Assembly: GCA_964275345.1 (NCBI GenBank)
Contig: CAXYBK010000003.1
Coordinates: forward strand, 62,001 to 126,000
Direction: 5' to 3'
Source: MED-G78 sp964275345
GTDB taxonomy: Bacteria; Pseudomonadota; Gammaproteobacteria; Magnimaribacterales; D2472
Length of the DNA: 64,000 bases
Position 1 is the stretch's first letter, and every line of letters begins with the position of its first letter. The position numbers and the translations under genes were made by a program. Under the pieces are notes generated by a model. It was given only the letters and a program-made list of their open reading frames with translations. It was not told where the DNA came from and did no database searches. Of the stretch, positions 34,272 through 43,835 are shown piece after piece.

Positions 34272-36044
34272 TCAATCTCTTTTTGAGCTTAAATTTTTCA
34301 ATAAAGCTGTGTCTTCTTCACTTAATTCAGCTTTCTTTAAAATGAACTGTTGAAGCTCTCTTCTTTCGGCTGATGAAATGTGCTGCATATTATACTTTTC
34401 TTTTAAGATTTCCTCTCTATCTTTTTGTTTTTTTACAAAACTATGTAAACAGTCCTGCAACATACTTAAAGCATTTTCTTCTGTTAAAGCTATTTCACTC
34501 ATCAAAGCTTCACTGAATAATCTTTTAATTTGATCAGACTCAATTTGTTCAAAAACTATAGATGCATTGATTTCTGGATTATCTAAATATTTATTTTGTA
34601 CCTCTAAAAGAAACAAAAACTTTTCATTGTTATGAATAGATTCAAACGCTCTATCTTTTGCAAGATGCGGATACTGAATTAGTGCTGTAAAAATTCCTAC
34701 AATAGCCTTTCTTGCTAAAAGCGAACCACTGTTCTCTTCCTTGGAACCTGCCTCACTTGGAGCTGGTATATTTCTGGGTTTTTGAGTATTCGAAGAGATT
34801 AAACTCGCAAAGTCTAATCTACATATTGAAGCAATTTCTTCAATATAAGCCTGTTTCAGGGTTTCATTATTAATGCTATTAATTAAAGGTATAGCAAATT
34901 TAGCAGCCTTAGATCTTCCTTCGATAGTTTCAAGGTCATCAACTTTTTTAATTCTTGATAAAAAGAATTTAGAAAAAGAAATATTGTTATCTAGAAGTTT
35001 AAGAAAAGCTTCTTTGCCTTTTTCGTTGATATAGCTATCAGGGTCATAGCCTTCCTCTAAAAAGATAAAACCTATTTTTACATCTTCTCTTAAGATAGGT
35101 AATGCGTTCTCAACAGCTTTCCATGCGGCTTTTCGGCCAGCAAGGTCTCCGTCAAATGCTACATATATATTCTTTGCATACCGCATAAGTTTTGAGACAT
35201 GCTTTGCAGTTATTGCAGTCCCAAGTGATGCGACAGCATTTTTAACTCCATTTTGATGCAGAGCTATAACATCCATATAGCCTTCTACAACTATTAGTGA
35301 ATCAAGAGATTTATTTAGCTCTCTTGCCTCATATAAACCAAAGAGTTCATTTGATTTGCTATAGGTTTTTGTTTCAGGTGAATTGAGATACTTGGGCTCT
35401 CCGTCACCAAGAATTCTTCCTCCAAATGCAACACACTGGCCTCGAATATTTCGGATAGGAAACATAAGTCTGGCTCTAAAGAAATCAAAAATCTTATCCT
35501 CTTTAGCGCTAAAAAGTCCTGACTCTAAAATATCTGGTTTCGGATATTTTGCTGAAACTTTGTCATACAAATTTGTCCATCCGTCTTTTGCATAACCAAG
35601 ATTAAAAAATGCAGCTGTCTCTCCTGAAATCCCTCTATTCTTTAAATATTTAACAGCCTCAGCTCCATCAGAAGATTTCAATGTGCTCTTGTAAATCGTA
35701 TTAGCTTCATCGTTAATTTCTTTAGCCTTAGTTTGTTCTACTACCTGCTTGGTATAAGGAACCTCTAAACCAACGCTTGAAGCAATAGTCTCAACAGCGT
35801 CTACAAAATCAAGATTTTCATAGCGTCTTAAAAAATGTATGGAATTTCCAGAAGCGTTACAGACAAAACAATAAAAAAATTGCTTGTCTTGATTAACAGC
35901 CATTGAGGGCTTTTTATCATCATGAAAGGGGCATATACACCAAAAATTTTGACCCTTTTTAGTTAGCTGTATGCGTCTGCCAACAATATCGACAATATCG
36001 GATTGATCAAGAATTTGATCTATAAAACTAGAGGGTATCGACAC
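34272..36044 (-). CDS. dnaG: DNA primase DnaG
   Basis: 590-residue primase making RNA primers for replication. The N-terminal zinc-binding domain contains CPFHDDKKPSM and FYCFVCNASGN (CHC2 ligands, about 40-65); the catalytic core has FGGRILGDGEPKYLNSPET; the TOPRIM motif is LIVVEGYMDVIALHQ with the Asp pair in YVAFDGDLAGRKA. The C-terminal helicase-binding region is divergent, as usual. Start GTG 36044 lies within the end of ruvX (17-base overlap), implying co-transcription ruvX-dnaG-rpoD. The usual rpsU partner is not here but at the far end of the window. Confidence 0.97.
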   Translation of the reverse strand: MSIPSSFIDQILDQSDIVDIVGRRIQLTKKGQNFWCICPFHDDKKPSMAVNQDKQFFYCFVCNASGNSIHFLRRYENLDFVDAVETIASSVGLEVPYTKQVVEQTKAKEINDEANTIYKSTLKSSDGAEAVKYLKNRGISGETAAFFNLGYAKDGWTNLYDKVSAKYPKPDILESGLFSAKEDKIFDFFRARLMFPIRNIRGQCVAFGGRILGDGEPKYLNSPETKTYSKSNELFGLYEARELNKSLDSLIVVEGYMDVIALHQNGVKNAVASLGTAITAKHVSKLMRYAKNIYVAFDGDLAGRKAAWKAVENALPILREDVKIGFIFLEEGYDPDSYINEKGKEAFLKLLDNNISFSKFFLSRIKKVDDLETIEGRSKAAKFAIPLINSINNETLKQAYIEEIASICRLDFASLISSNTQKPRNIPAPSEAGSKEENSGSLLARKAIVGIFTALIQYPHLAKDRAFESIHNNEKFLFLLEVQNKYLDNPEINASIVFEQIESDQIKRLFSEALMSEIALTEENALSMLQDCLHSFVKKQKDREEILKEKYNMQHISSAERRELQQFILKKAELSEEDTALLKNLSSKRD

Positions 36045-36429
36045 TTTTATTGAACCAGTTATCTAATATAATTTTAGCTGCATGGGCATCTACTAATGTA
36101 GAGCCTATATCTGCTACCTTTTCTCTTGCTTCAAAACTAGTAAGTCGTTCATCCACATATTCACACTTTATTTTTGATATTTTTGTGAGTTTTTTCACAA
36201 AACTTTCTACAGTTTTCATAATATCACTTTCTGTTCCATCCATATTAAGAGGTTTGCCTACTAAAATTAATTCTGGCTTCCACTCATTTAGCACCTCTTC
36301 AATCTCAGGCCAATTTATCTTATTTCTATGATTAAAAATAATGCTTAAGGGTGAGGAAGTTTTTGTTAGAGTTTGTCCAACAGCAACTCCAATTTTTTTT
36401 GTGCCAAAATCAAAAGATATTATTTGCAT
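36028..36429 (-). CDS. ruvX: Holliday junction resolvase-like RuvX (YqgF)
   Basis: 133-residue RNase H-fold nuclease-like protein (YqgF/RuvX) tied to pre-16S rRNA end processing. The N-terminal FDFGTKKIGVAVG (residues 5-17) holds the first catalytic Asp; VGKPLNMDGTES is the middle motif; YVDERLTSFEA holds further acidic residues. I start at ATG 36429 because the family begins directly before this motif; an upstream TTG at 36453 would overlap tonB. The start is five bases after the tonB-like stop. Sits in a leftward run gshB-tonB-ruvX-dnaG-rpoD. Confidence 0.93.
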   Translation of the reverse strand: MQIISFDFGTKKIGVAVGQTLTKTSSPLSIIFNHRNKINWPEIEEVLNEWKPELILVGKPLNMDGTESDIMKTVESFVKKLTKISKIKCEYVDERLTSFEAREKVADIGSTLVDAHAAKIILDNWFNKSVDTL

Positions 36430-36434
36430 ATGCT

Positions 36435-37055
36435 TTAACCACCAAAGTTCCAATCACGAACTATCTCTAAAATTTTATAACCTTTTTGCATATCTTCATC
36501 AAAAGGTCTGAAAGGTGCAGACTCTTTTAAGATTTGCAAAGCAAGTTTATCAGTCTCTTGATCACCAGAAGAAATAAGGATTTCTGATTTTAATAAATTT
36601 CCAAATGAATCAACTGTTGCCATTAATCGTACTGTTTGATTTGAAGAGGTGTAATCTGAAGCAGTGATAACGCTCTGGCCTATGGTTTCAACTTTTCGTT
36701 GCCAAGAATTTAAATAAAAAGCTTCGGAGGTGTTTACCTCTGAATTTGCTTCTAGCCTTTTTACTTTATAACTTTCTGCTCGCATGTCTTTTCTTTTTTT
36801 AGCTTTATCAGCAGTTTCTGGAGAAAAAGTATCTAGAGCTTCTTCATTCATACTTAAAAAGCCATCTTGCTCAACAGAAGAATTGGCAAGTCTAATATTA
36901 ATAATGGGCGAATCTTCAAAAGTTGGAAGATCATATATATTAGAAAATGTAATTCCAAAAATTACTAGAAGATGAACTCCAATAGATATATACGTTGATT
37001 TACCAATATCTAATCGTCTTCTAACTTTTTTATTGCTAAGAATTGCATAACTCAT
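36435..37055 (-). CDS. TonB-like energy transducer protein
   Basis: 206 residues: a short cytoplasmic start, one transmembrane helix (ISIGVHLLVIFGITFSNI, about residues 23-40) and a periplasmic part. It ends in a TonB C-terminal-type domain (LMATVDSFGNLLKSEILISSG, about 142-162, through FRPFDEDMQKGYKILEIV). The Pro-rich spacer of classical TonB is missing. It overlaps gshB by 4 bases. In many gammaproteobacteria a TonB-family gene sits exactly between gshB and ruvX, so the placement is conserved; whether it powers the two receptors here is unknown. Confidence 0.85.
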   Translation of the reverse strand: MSYAILSNKKVRRRLDIGKSTYISIGVHLLVIFGITFSNIYDLPTFEDSPIINIRLANSSVEQDGFLSMNEEALDTFSPETADKAKKRKDMRAESYKVKRLEANSEVNTSEAFYLNSWQRKVETIGQSVITASDYTSSNQTVRLMATVDSFGNLLKSEILISSGDQETDKLALQILKESAPFRPFDEDMQKGYKILEIVRDWNFGG

Positions 37056-37978
37056 AAATCAGCAAACAATTCCTTAATAGGATCTTCTCCTGTTTGATCA
37101 AATATCTGTCTTGCGCAGGTTGGGCTGGTAACATTTATTTCTGTTACTTTGCTGCCAATCATATCCAGTCCTGCAAAAATAATTCCATGTTGCATTAGAA
37201 GTGTCCCAATTTCATTTGCAACTGCTGCTTGATGAGGTTTTAGGTCTTGCGCTATACCCTTACCACCTGCCGCTAGATTACCTTTAAAACTTCCACCTTG
37301 AGGCATTCTTGCTAAAGTTTTCTTAAAAGGTTTCCCATTAATAATAAGAATTCTAAAGTCTCCATCATAAATTTCAGGCAGAAATTCTTGTCCAACAATT
37401 AACGTTTTACCATCATTGGTAAGCTCTTGAATAATAGCTTCCTCGTCAACACCTATGTCACTTAATTTATAAATTGATTCCCCGCCCATTCCATTAAGGG
37501 GTTTGATAACAATTTCATTAAAATCTTTGGCAAATGATGTGATCTCAGATGCTTTTGAAGAAATAATCGTACTTGGTATATATTGTGCAAAATATAAAGC
37601 GAATATTTTTTCATTAAACTTTTTAACTGCGCCTGGATTATTGATAACATTTGCTCCATCTGACTGAGCCAAATCAAGCAAATGTAGTGTGTTCATATAA
37701 TCTTCATCAACCGGAGGGTCTTTTCGCATAAAGACATATTTAAAATCTTTAAGGTTAATATTCTCACCAGATTCTTCTAATAAAATATCGTCAACCTTGC
37801 ATTCAATTTTCACTGCATGAGCTTGAACTAAACCTTTACTAAAAAAAATATCGCTTGTCTCACATTGGTAAGGTTGCATATCTAGTCTTTGAGCGTGCTC
37901 AACCATAAATAAAGAGGTGTCTTTCTTAATATTAAGACTTGCGACTGGATCTGTTATAAATAGAATTTTATTGCTCAT
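37052..37978 (-). CDS. gshB: Glutathione synthetase GshB
   Basis: 308-residue ATP-grasp ligase joining gamma-glutamylcysteine and glycine to make glutathione. Visible parts: N-terminal substrate domain FITDPVASLNIKKDTS; YVFMRKDPPVDEDYMN; ATP-grasp loop PLNGMGGESIYKL; Gly-rich GGSFKGNLAAGGKGIA; and the Mg-binding end GSKVTEINVTSPTCARQI. Length matches the bacterial type. It lies 5 bases after rsmE and overlaps the tonB-like gene, in the usual rsmE-gshB order. Confidence 0.97.
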   Translation of the reverse strand: MSNKILFITDPVASLNIKKDTSLFMVEHAQRLDMQPYQCETSDIFFSKGLVQAHAVKIECKVDDILLEESGENINLKDFKYVFMRKDPPVDEDYMNTLHLLDLAQSDGANVINNPGAVKKFNEKIFALYFAQYIPSTIISSKASEITSFAKDFNEIVIKPLNGMGGESIYKLSDIGVDEEAIIQELTNDGKTLIVGQEFLPEIYDGDFRILIINGKPFKKTLARMPQGGSFKGNLAAGGKGIAQDLKPHQAAVANEIGTLLMQHGIIFAGLDMIGSKVTEINVTSPTCARQIFDQTGEDPIKELFADL

Positions 37979-37983
37979 TAGAC

Positions 37984-38727
37984 TTAAATATTTCCTACAA
38001 AGGATTGTATTAGAGTAGCGCTAATTATTGGCGCTGTCTCTGCCCTAAGGGTATTTTTTCCTAATGATTTAGGGGTTACGCCCTTGTCTACCATAGTAAA
38101 CCTTTCTTGGTCAGAAAAACCAGATTCAGGACCACTAATAAAAATATATTCATCTTTATGCTCTATATCATTTGCCGATAAAAGTTCAGTTGCATCTAAA
38201 TCAAAAAAACAAACGAAACTAGTTTTTTTTGTAATCAAAATATTATTAAGAACTTCTTGCAGCCCCTCAAAATGTTCAAGAGTTGGAAGAAAATTAATTC
38301 CAGACTGCTTACAAGCACCAATAACTACTTCTGTAAGTTTATCTTTTAATTTTAATAAATCTTTTTTAATTAGACTTTGATCTAATCTGTCTGGTTTAAA
38401 AAAAATCATTCTAGTGACTCCAAGCTCTGTCAGCTTTTGAGTCATAAAAGCCATATTGTCTTTTTTAATATAAGGAAGAACTGCGATAAGATCTTTACCT
38501 TGCTTTATTGTTGCTTGGGGTGAGGAAATAAGTTCAACCTCTGTATTTCTTTTTGAACAAAGTGTGATACTTGCCTCGCAAGACAAACCTTCTCCATCAA
38601 ATAATTCGATAATATCGCCCTCTTTTAATCTAAGCACTGTTGCTATGTGCGAGGACTGAGCAGGATCAAGCTTGAAAGCTGAACTGATATTAGCTAAATT
38701 TTTAAAATACATTCTATGAGTTTTCAC
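37984..38727 (-). CDS. rsmE: 16S rRNA m3U1498 methyltransferase RsmE
   Basis: 247-residue SPOUT-fold methyltransferase that makes N3-methyluridine at position 1498 of 16S rRNA. The N-terminal PUA-like part has HIATVLRLKEGDIIELFDGEG (split by family gaps); the knot region has FISGPESGFSDQER and SLGKNTLRAETAPIISATL, the AdoMet-binding loops. Length is normal. First gene of the leftward gshB run; its start is 33 bases from the divergent phosphatase gene, so both promoters share that gap. Confidence 0.95.
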   Translation of the reverse strand: MKTHRMYFKNLANISSAFKLDPAQSSHIATVLRLKEGDIIELFDGEGLSCEASITLCSKRNTEVELISSPQATIKQGKDLIAVLPYIKKDNMAFMTQKLTELGVTRMIFFKPDRLDQSLIKKDLLKLKDKLTEVVIGACKQSGINFLPTLEHFEGLQEVLNNILITKKTSFVCFFDLDATELLSANDIEHKDEYIFISGPESGFSDQERFTMVDKGVTPKSLGKNTLRAETAPIISATLIQSFVGNI

Positions 38728-38760
38728 AATACCATTATAATAACTATTAAAATTCTATAA

Positions 38761-39324
38761 ATGGCTATTCATACTTTACTTTTAATAAGACACGGCGAAG
38801 CAAGTGCATCATTTGGTGAGCACACCGACCCTGGATTGAGTGAGAAAGGAAAACAGCAAGCCCATAATTTAATGGAGACTCTTTCAAAAGAAAATTTTGA
38901 TAATTTTAAATTTATCTCTAGTCCAAAACTAAGAGCCATTGAAACAGCACAGCCTCTCAGATTGGAATACAACAAAGATCTTGTTATACGAAATGAGTTT
39001 TCTGAAATACCTTCTAATAATATTCCTGGCCATGAAAAGCAAGAATGGTTGAGAGGTGTTATGTCACAAGAAACCGCAGCTCTTCCTGAGGCAGTAAAGC
39101 TTTGGCAGAATAATATTATGAGCGGCCTTTTAAATATTAATAGTGATGCAATTATCTTTAGTCACTTTATGGTGATAAATGCAATTGCGGCATCAGTCCT
39201 TAAAAATAATAAATTACTCTACTTCTATCCAGATTACACTTCATGCACTAGATTATCAGTCGAAGATAATCAAATTATTGAAATTATTCTTGGTGATGAT
39301 AAAAAAACTTTAATTAATCTTTAA
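38761..39324 (+). CDS. Histidine phosphatase family protein
   Basis: 187-residue phosphoglycerate-mutase-like phosphatase. The catalytic motif LIRHGEA is at about residues 8-14 and the second arginine at SPKLRAIETAQ; the acid/base Glu is in NEFSEIP and the second His in IIFSHFMVINA. Full set of catalytic residues, so probably active. Specific substrate unknown; alternatives range from phosphosugars to alpha-ribazole phosphate or phosphohistidine. It starts a rightward block but is separated from fis by 63 bases. Confidence 0.88.
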   Translation: MAIHTLLLIRHGEASASFGEHTDPGLSEKGKQQAHNLMETLSKENFDNFKFISSPKLRAIETAQPLRLEYNKDLVIRNEFSEIPSNNIPGHEKQEWLRGVMSQETAALPEAVKLWQNNIMSGLLNINSDAIIFSHFMVINAIAASVLKNNKLLYFYPDYTSCTRLSVEDNQIIEIILGDDKKTLINL

Positions 39325-39387
39325 TTTGCTATTGAGCATTTTTTAATCAACTGTAAACTTATGGATTCTGTTTTTTAAAAACTAAGT

Positions 39388-39654
39388 TTGGCAAAAAAAA
39401 ATACATCTTTCGATGACTATTCAAAAAAACCTTTAAAAGAAGAGGTTCGAAAAGCCATGAATCGCTATTATCAGCAACTTGATACAAACATGCCTATCGA
39501 TGTGTATAAACTTGTTCTTGATGAGGTTGAGCCACCTTTACTTATTGCAACAATGAAATTTGTAAATCAAAATCAAAGCAAAGCATCCCAAATACTTGGT
39601 ATTAATAGAGCAACTCTTAGAACCAAACTAAAAAAATATGGGCTTTTAAAATGA
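39388..39654 (+). CDS. fis: Nucleoid protein Fis
   Basis: 88-residue DNA-bending protein that activates rRNA and other growth genes. The C-terminal helix-turn-helix (NQSKASQILGINRATLRTKL, about 65-84) is strongly conserved; the N-terminal arm is variable as expected. The start is TTG 39388. The stop overlaps purH by 4 bases (ATGA), matching the gammaproteobacterial fis-purH order. The usual dusB gene upstream is replaced here by the phosphatase gene. Confidence 0.94.
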   Translation: MAKKNTSFDDYSKKPLKEEVRKAMNRYYQQLDTNMPIDVYKLVLDEVEPPLLIATMKFVNQNQSKASQILGINRATLRTKLKKYGLLK

Positions 39655-41192
39655 ATGCATTGAAACCAAAAACAGCCTTAATAAGCTTATCTAACAAAGA
39701 GGGTCTAGAGACTCTAGTTAATTTTCTTGTTTCACAAAATGTAAAAATTCTCTCTACAGGCGGAACTTATAAGGCTATTAAAGAAATTACAAATAATGTT
39801 ATTGAGGTATCTGACTTTACTGGATTTGAAGAAATGATGGATGGAAGAGTGAAAACACTTCATCCCAAAATACATGCCGGCATTCTTGCTAGACGTGATC
39901 AAGATATGGAAGTTCTATCAGAGCGTGGCTATGAAACTATCGACTTGGTTGTAGTGAACTTATACCCATTTAAAGAAACGATTGCCTCAGGTTGTTCTTT
40001 TGATGAAGCAATTGAAAAAATTGATATAGGTGGTCCTACTATGATTAGATCTGCTGCAAAAAACTTTAAAGATGTAGCAGTTGTGTCTGATCCTTCAGAT
40101 TATTCTAGACTGATTGATGAATGGGAAAGCAAAGAAGGTATTTCTTATGATTTTAGAAAAGAGCTTTCATTAAAGGTCTTTACGCTAATGGCTGATTATA
40201 ATGCTGCCATTTCAAATTACCTTGCTGGAGAAACTCAATCTCACTTGCCAGATTACTCTTTTAGCAAACAAAGCTCGCTTAGATATGGAGAAAATCCGCA
40301 TCAGGCTGCAAGTCTTTTAACATTTGCTAATTTAGAACATAAAAATATTGCTAATGCTGAAATTATTCAAGGCAAGGAACTTTCATACAACAATATTGTT
40401 GATGCGGATGCTGCATGGGAATGTGTTCGAGAATTTAGTGAGCCTGCATGCGTGATTGTTAAACATGCTAACCCTTGTGGTGTCGCTGAGTCTGATTCTA
40501 TTTTTAATGCATATGATTTAGCTTTTAAAACAGATCCAACTTCTGCCTTTGGTGGGATTATTGCGTTAAATAAGATTCTTGATGAAAAAACTGCCAGTGA
40601 GATAGACAGCAGACAGTTTGTTGAAGTTGTTATTGCTCCTGATTATGAGGAAGGTGCTCTTGAGATATTTGCGCAGAAAAAAAATATCAGAGTTCTTAAA
40701 GTTGACCTTATTCAAGATGATCCTTATCCAGGAGTTATAAAAAAAGTATCTGGCGGGATATTAATTCAAAGTGATGATACTTTTATGGTTCCACAAGAAG
40801 ATTTGAAATGTGTTACTAAAAGACAGCCAAGTAATAGTGAAATAGATGATTTAATGTTTGCGTGGAGAGTTGCAAAATTTGTTAAATCAAATGCTATTGT
40901 TTATGTAAAAAATAAGCAGACAATTGGTATTGGAGCTGGACAAATGAGCAGAGTAATCAGTGCTGATATAGCAAATCTAAAAGCAAAAGAAGAAGGTCTA
41001 GAGGTTCAAGGAGCTGTAATGGCTTCGGATGCATTTTTTCCATTTAGAGACGGAATTGATAAGGCGGCATCAAGTGGAATAGCAGCTATTATTCAACCAG
41101 GTGGATCCATTAGAGATGAAGAAGTTATTGCTGCTGCAGATGAAAATGATATAGCTATGGTATATACAAGTACCAGACACTTTAGGCACTAA
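39651..41192 (+). CDS. purH: Bifunctional AICAR transformylase / IMP cyclohydrolase PurH
   Basis: 513-residue enzyme for the last two steps to IMP. The N-terminal MGS-like IMP cyclohydrolase domain (about 1-190) has ILSTGGTYKAIKE and DGRVKTLHPKIHAGIL; the AICAR transformylase domain has LRYGENPHQAA, the catalytic KHANPCG motif (about 275) and DAFFPFRDGID. Length is normal. It overlaps purD by a single base and fis by four, so fis-purH-purD-coq7 is an operon. Confidence 0.98.
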   Translation: MNALKPKTALISLSNKEGLETLVNFLVSQNVKILSTGGTYKAIKEITNNVIEVSDFTGFEEMMDGRVKTLHPKIHAGILARRDQDMEVLSERGYETIDLVVVNLYPFKETIASGCSFDEAIEKIDIGGPTMIRSAAKNFKDVAVVSDPSDYSRLIDEWESKEGISYDFRKELSLKVFTLMADYNAAISNYLAGETQSHLPDYSFSKQSSLRYGENPHQAASLLTFANLEHKNIANAEIIQGKELSYNNIVDADAAWECVREFSEPACVIVKHANPCGVAESDSIFNAYDLAFKTDPTSAFGGIIALNKILDEKTASEIDSRQFVEVVIAPDYEEGALEIFAQKKNIRVLKVDLIQDDPYPGVIKKVSGGILIQSDDTFMVPQEDLKCVTKRQPSNSEIDDLMFAWRVAKFVKSNAIVYVKNKQTIGIGAGQMSRVISADIANLKAKEEGLEVQGAVMASDAFFPFRDGIDKAASSGIAAIIQPGGSIRDEEVIAAADENDIAMVYTSTRHFRH

Positions 41193-42460
41193 TGCAAGTA
41201 TTAGTAATAGGTTCAGGTGGCAGAGAGCATGCTTTGGCATGGAAGTCAGCACAAGATGATTCAGTTACCAAAGTATTTGTATGTCCTGGAAATGCTGGCA
41301 CAGCCTTAGAACAAAAATTAAGTAACATCTCAATCGATGCAAATGATTTTCAAGCTATAGAAGATTTTTGTATAAAAGAAAATATTGGGCTCGTAATTAT
41401 TGGTCCTGAGCAGCCTTTGGTGAATGGCTTAACTGATTATTTGCAAAGTAAGGGCATAAAAACTTTTGGTCCCTCTCAAGCTGCCGCTCAATTGGAAGGC
41501 TCAAAAACCTTCTCTAAAGATTTCTTTATTAAGTATGGAATTCCAACAGCTGGTTATGCTTCTTTTAATAATTATTCTGCTGCCAGAGATTACATTGATG
41601 ATATTGATTATCCTACAGTTGTTAAAGCTGATGGTCTTGCTGCTGGTAAAGGTGTCATTATTTGCAATAACAAAGGGGATGCTGTTGAGGCATTAGAAAG
41701 TATTTTTAAAGATCAGACTTTTGGTGAAGCTGGAAGCAGAGTAGTTATTGAAGATTTTCTTGAGGGTGAGGAAGCAAGTTTTATAGCAGTAGTAAGTAAA
41801 GATAAAATCGTTTCACTTGCAACAAGTCAAGATCATAAAGCTGTTGGTGATGGTGATGTGGGGTTGAATACAGGGGGTATGGGTGCTTACTCACCTGCTC
41901 CTATCGTTGATGAGCGTATGCATCAAAAAATTCTTAATGAAGTTATGAAGCCAACTATGAATGGCTTGATAGCTGAAGGCTCTCCCTATCTAGGTTTTCT
42001 TTATGCTGGGATAATGATCAGCAAAGGTGAATTAAAAGTTCTTGAATTCAACTGTCGTTTTGGAGACCCTGAAACACAACCAATCTTGCTTAGATTGAAA
42101 TCTAGTCTCGTTCAATTGTGCCTTGCAGCTATTGATGATCAATTAGATTCATATGAAATAAATTGGACTGATAAACACGCCTGCGGAGTTGTAATAGCCA
42201 GTGCAGGCTATCCAGAAAGTTATGCCTCTGATCATGAAGTTACTATTAAACCTTCAGATGATTTAGATATGAAATTATTTCACGCTGGAACTAGACTTGA
42301 TGGAGATACAGTGAGGACTGCTGGGGGAAGAGTTTTTTGCGCTACAGCTTTAGGTGATGATTTGAAGTCAGCACAAGCAAAAGCTTATAATTTAGTGAAT
42401 ACAGTTTCTTTTGAAGGAGCTTTTTGTAGAAAAGACATAGGTTATAAAGGTATTAAATGA
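41192..42460 (+). CDS. purD: Phosphoribosylamine-glycine ligase PurD
   Basis: 422-residue ATP-grasp enzyme joining glycine to phosphoribosylamine, step two of purine synthesis. Motifs: GSGGREHALAWK (residues 7-18), GPEQPLVNGL, VVKADGLAAGKGVII, FLEGEEASFIAV, GMGAYSPAP and FNCRFGDPETQ. All are intact and length is standard. Overlaps coq7 by four bases, extending the purine operon into ubiquinone synthesis. Confidence 0.98.
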   Translation: MQVLVIGSGGREHALAWKSAQDDSVTKVFVCPGNAGTALEQKLSNISIDANDFQAIEDFCIKENIGLVIIGPEQPLVNGLTDYLQSKGIKTFGPSQAAAQLEGSKTFSKDFFIKYGIPTAGYASFNNYSAARDYIDDIDYPTVVKADGLAAGKGVIICNNKGDAVEALESIFKDQTFGEAGSRVVIEDFLEGEEASFIAVVSKDKIVSLATSQDHKAVGDGDVGLNTGGMGAYSPAPIVDERMHQKILNEVMKPTMNGLIAEGSPYLGFLYAGIMISKGELKVLEFNCRFGDPETQPILLRLKSSLVQLCLAAIDDQLDSYEINWTDKHACGVVIASAGYPESYASDHEVTIKPSDDLDMKLFHAGTRLDGDTVRTAGGRVFCATALGDDLKSAQAKAYNLVNTVSFEGAFCRKDIGYKGIK

Positions 42461-43092
42461 GTATTATTGATAATATTGTTAACGAATTTGATATAGCGCT
42501 AAAAACGCTATCAAATAAGAAATATGGAACGGATAGACCTTATCCGCCAGAGCCTGCTGAAAAAAATTCAGAAGAGCTTACCCAGCAAGAAAAAAAATTA
42601 TCAATCCAAATGATGCGAGTAAATTTGGCAGGTGAAGTTGCAGCTCAGGCTCTATATCGAGGTCAGGCATTGGTATGTAAAGATCCTGAAATAAAAAAAC
42701 ATCTTATTGAAGCTGGAGAAGAGGAAACAGATCATCTTGTTTGGTGTAAAAAGCGCTTAGATGAGTTAGATGGAAAAGGCTCAATCCTAAATCCAATTTG
42801 GTATGCAGGCTCTTTTGCCATAGGAGCAGTTTTTGGTAATTTTGGTGAAAAAGTTAGTTTGGGTTTTGTAGAAGAAACAGAAAAGCAAGTAGTAGCACAC
42901 ATAGACAAGCACTTAGATAAAATATCACCTAAAGATAAAGAGACAATTGAAATATTGAAAACGATGCGTGAAGACGAAGACCTTCATGCTCAGCAAGCTG
43001 TTGATAATGGTGGAGAAGAACTTAAAATTCCAGCAAAAAAAATAATGTCTGCTACTGCAAAAGTAATGACAACAACAAGCACTTATATTTAA
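42457..43092 (+). CDS. coq7: Demethoxyubiquinone hydroxylase Coq7
   Basis: 211-residue di-iron hydroxylase for the last ring hydroxylation of ubiquinone synthesis. The carboxylate and His ligands are visible as Glu in NLAGEVAAQALYRGQ, ExxH in EAGEEETDHLVW, Glu in FVEETEKQVVAH and ExxH in MREDEDLHAQQA. Length is right for the gammaproteobacterial form. It closes the fis-purH-purD operon and meets the convergent trpC in a 4-base overlap without a visible terminator. Confidence 0.96.
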   Translation: MSIIDNIVNEFDIALKTLSNKKYGTDRPYPPEPAEKNSEELTQQEKKLSIQMMRVNLAGEVAAQALYRGQALVCKDPEIKKHLIEAGEEETDHLVWCKKRLDELDGKGSILNPIWYAGSFAIGAVFGNFGEKVSLGFVEETEKQVVAHIDKHLDKISPKDKETIEILKTMREDEDLHAQQAVDNGGEELKIPAKKIMSATAKVMTTTSTYI

Positions 43093-43835
43093 AAGCTTCC
43101 CCTCATAAGACTCTCACCAATTAAAAAAACACTAATACCTCTTTCTTTTAAATAGCTCAGATCATCTTTATTTTTAATACCGGATTCAGCAATAAAAATA
43201 TTATCACCCGAGAAAGAATTTTTTAAATTGACCGAATTATTAATATCAACTTCAAATGTTTTGAGGTTTCTATTATTAACTCCTATTAATGCATTATTAA
43301 AATGCTCAACCCTTTGAAGCTCTTCTGCATCATGAACTTCAATCAAGTAATCTAATTCAAGAACTTCAGCTAAAGCTACAAAATCTGTTATTTCTATATC
43401 TGACAGAATGCTAGCGATGAGTAAAATACAGTCAGCTCCTATTAATTTAGCTTCATAGATTTGATATTCATCAACCATAAAATCTTTTCTTAAAATAGGT
43501 AGTGATGTTATTGCTTTAACGTCTTCTAAGTATTGATTACTACCTAAAAAGAAGTCTTCTTCTGTAAGAATAGATAAGGCTGCAGCCCCAAAAGCCTCAT
43601 ATTCTTGAGCTTTTTGGATTGGATCAAAGTTCTCGCTAATAATCCCTGCACTTGGTGAAGCTTTCTTTATTTCTGCAATAACAGCCTCTGCTTTTCCAGC
43701 AAGACTTGCCTTAAATTTACCCTTTGGAAGATCTAGTCTGCTCAGCTGCAATTTAATTTCATCTAAAGATACTGCTGCCTTTTTCTCAACTAATTTAGCT
43801 TTAGTATTTTTTACAATGTCATTTAAAATTGTCAT
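43089..43835 (-). CDS. trpC: Indole-3-glycerol phosphate synthase TrpC
   Basis: 248-residue TIM-barrel enzyme that closes the indole ring in tryptophan synthesis. Motifs: AEIKKASPSAGII (catalytic Lys), ALSILTEEDFFLGS, LPILRKDFMVDEYQI and GVNNRNLKTFEVD, ending in the phosphate-binding FIAESGI. It is the monofunctional form, not fused to TrpF. It shares one base with trpD, is last in the trpEGDC operon, and faces coq7. trpA and trpB are not in the window. Confidence 0.97.
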   Translation of the reverse strand: MTILNDIVKNTKAKLVEKKAAVSLDEIKLQLSRLDLPKGKFKASLAGKAEAVIAEIKKASPSAGIISENFDPIQKAQEYEAFGAAALSILTEEDFFLGSNQYLEDVKAITSLPILRKDFMVDEYQIYEAKLIGADCILLIASILSDIEITDFVALAEVLELDYLIEVHDAEELQRVEHFNNALIGVNNRNLKTFEVDINNSVNLKNSFSGDNIFIAESGIKNKDDLSYLKERGISVFLIGESLMRGSF

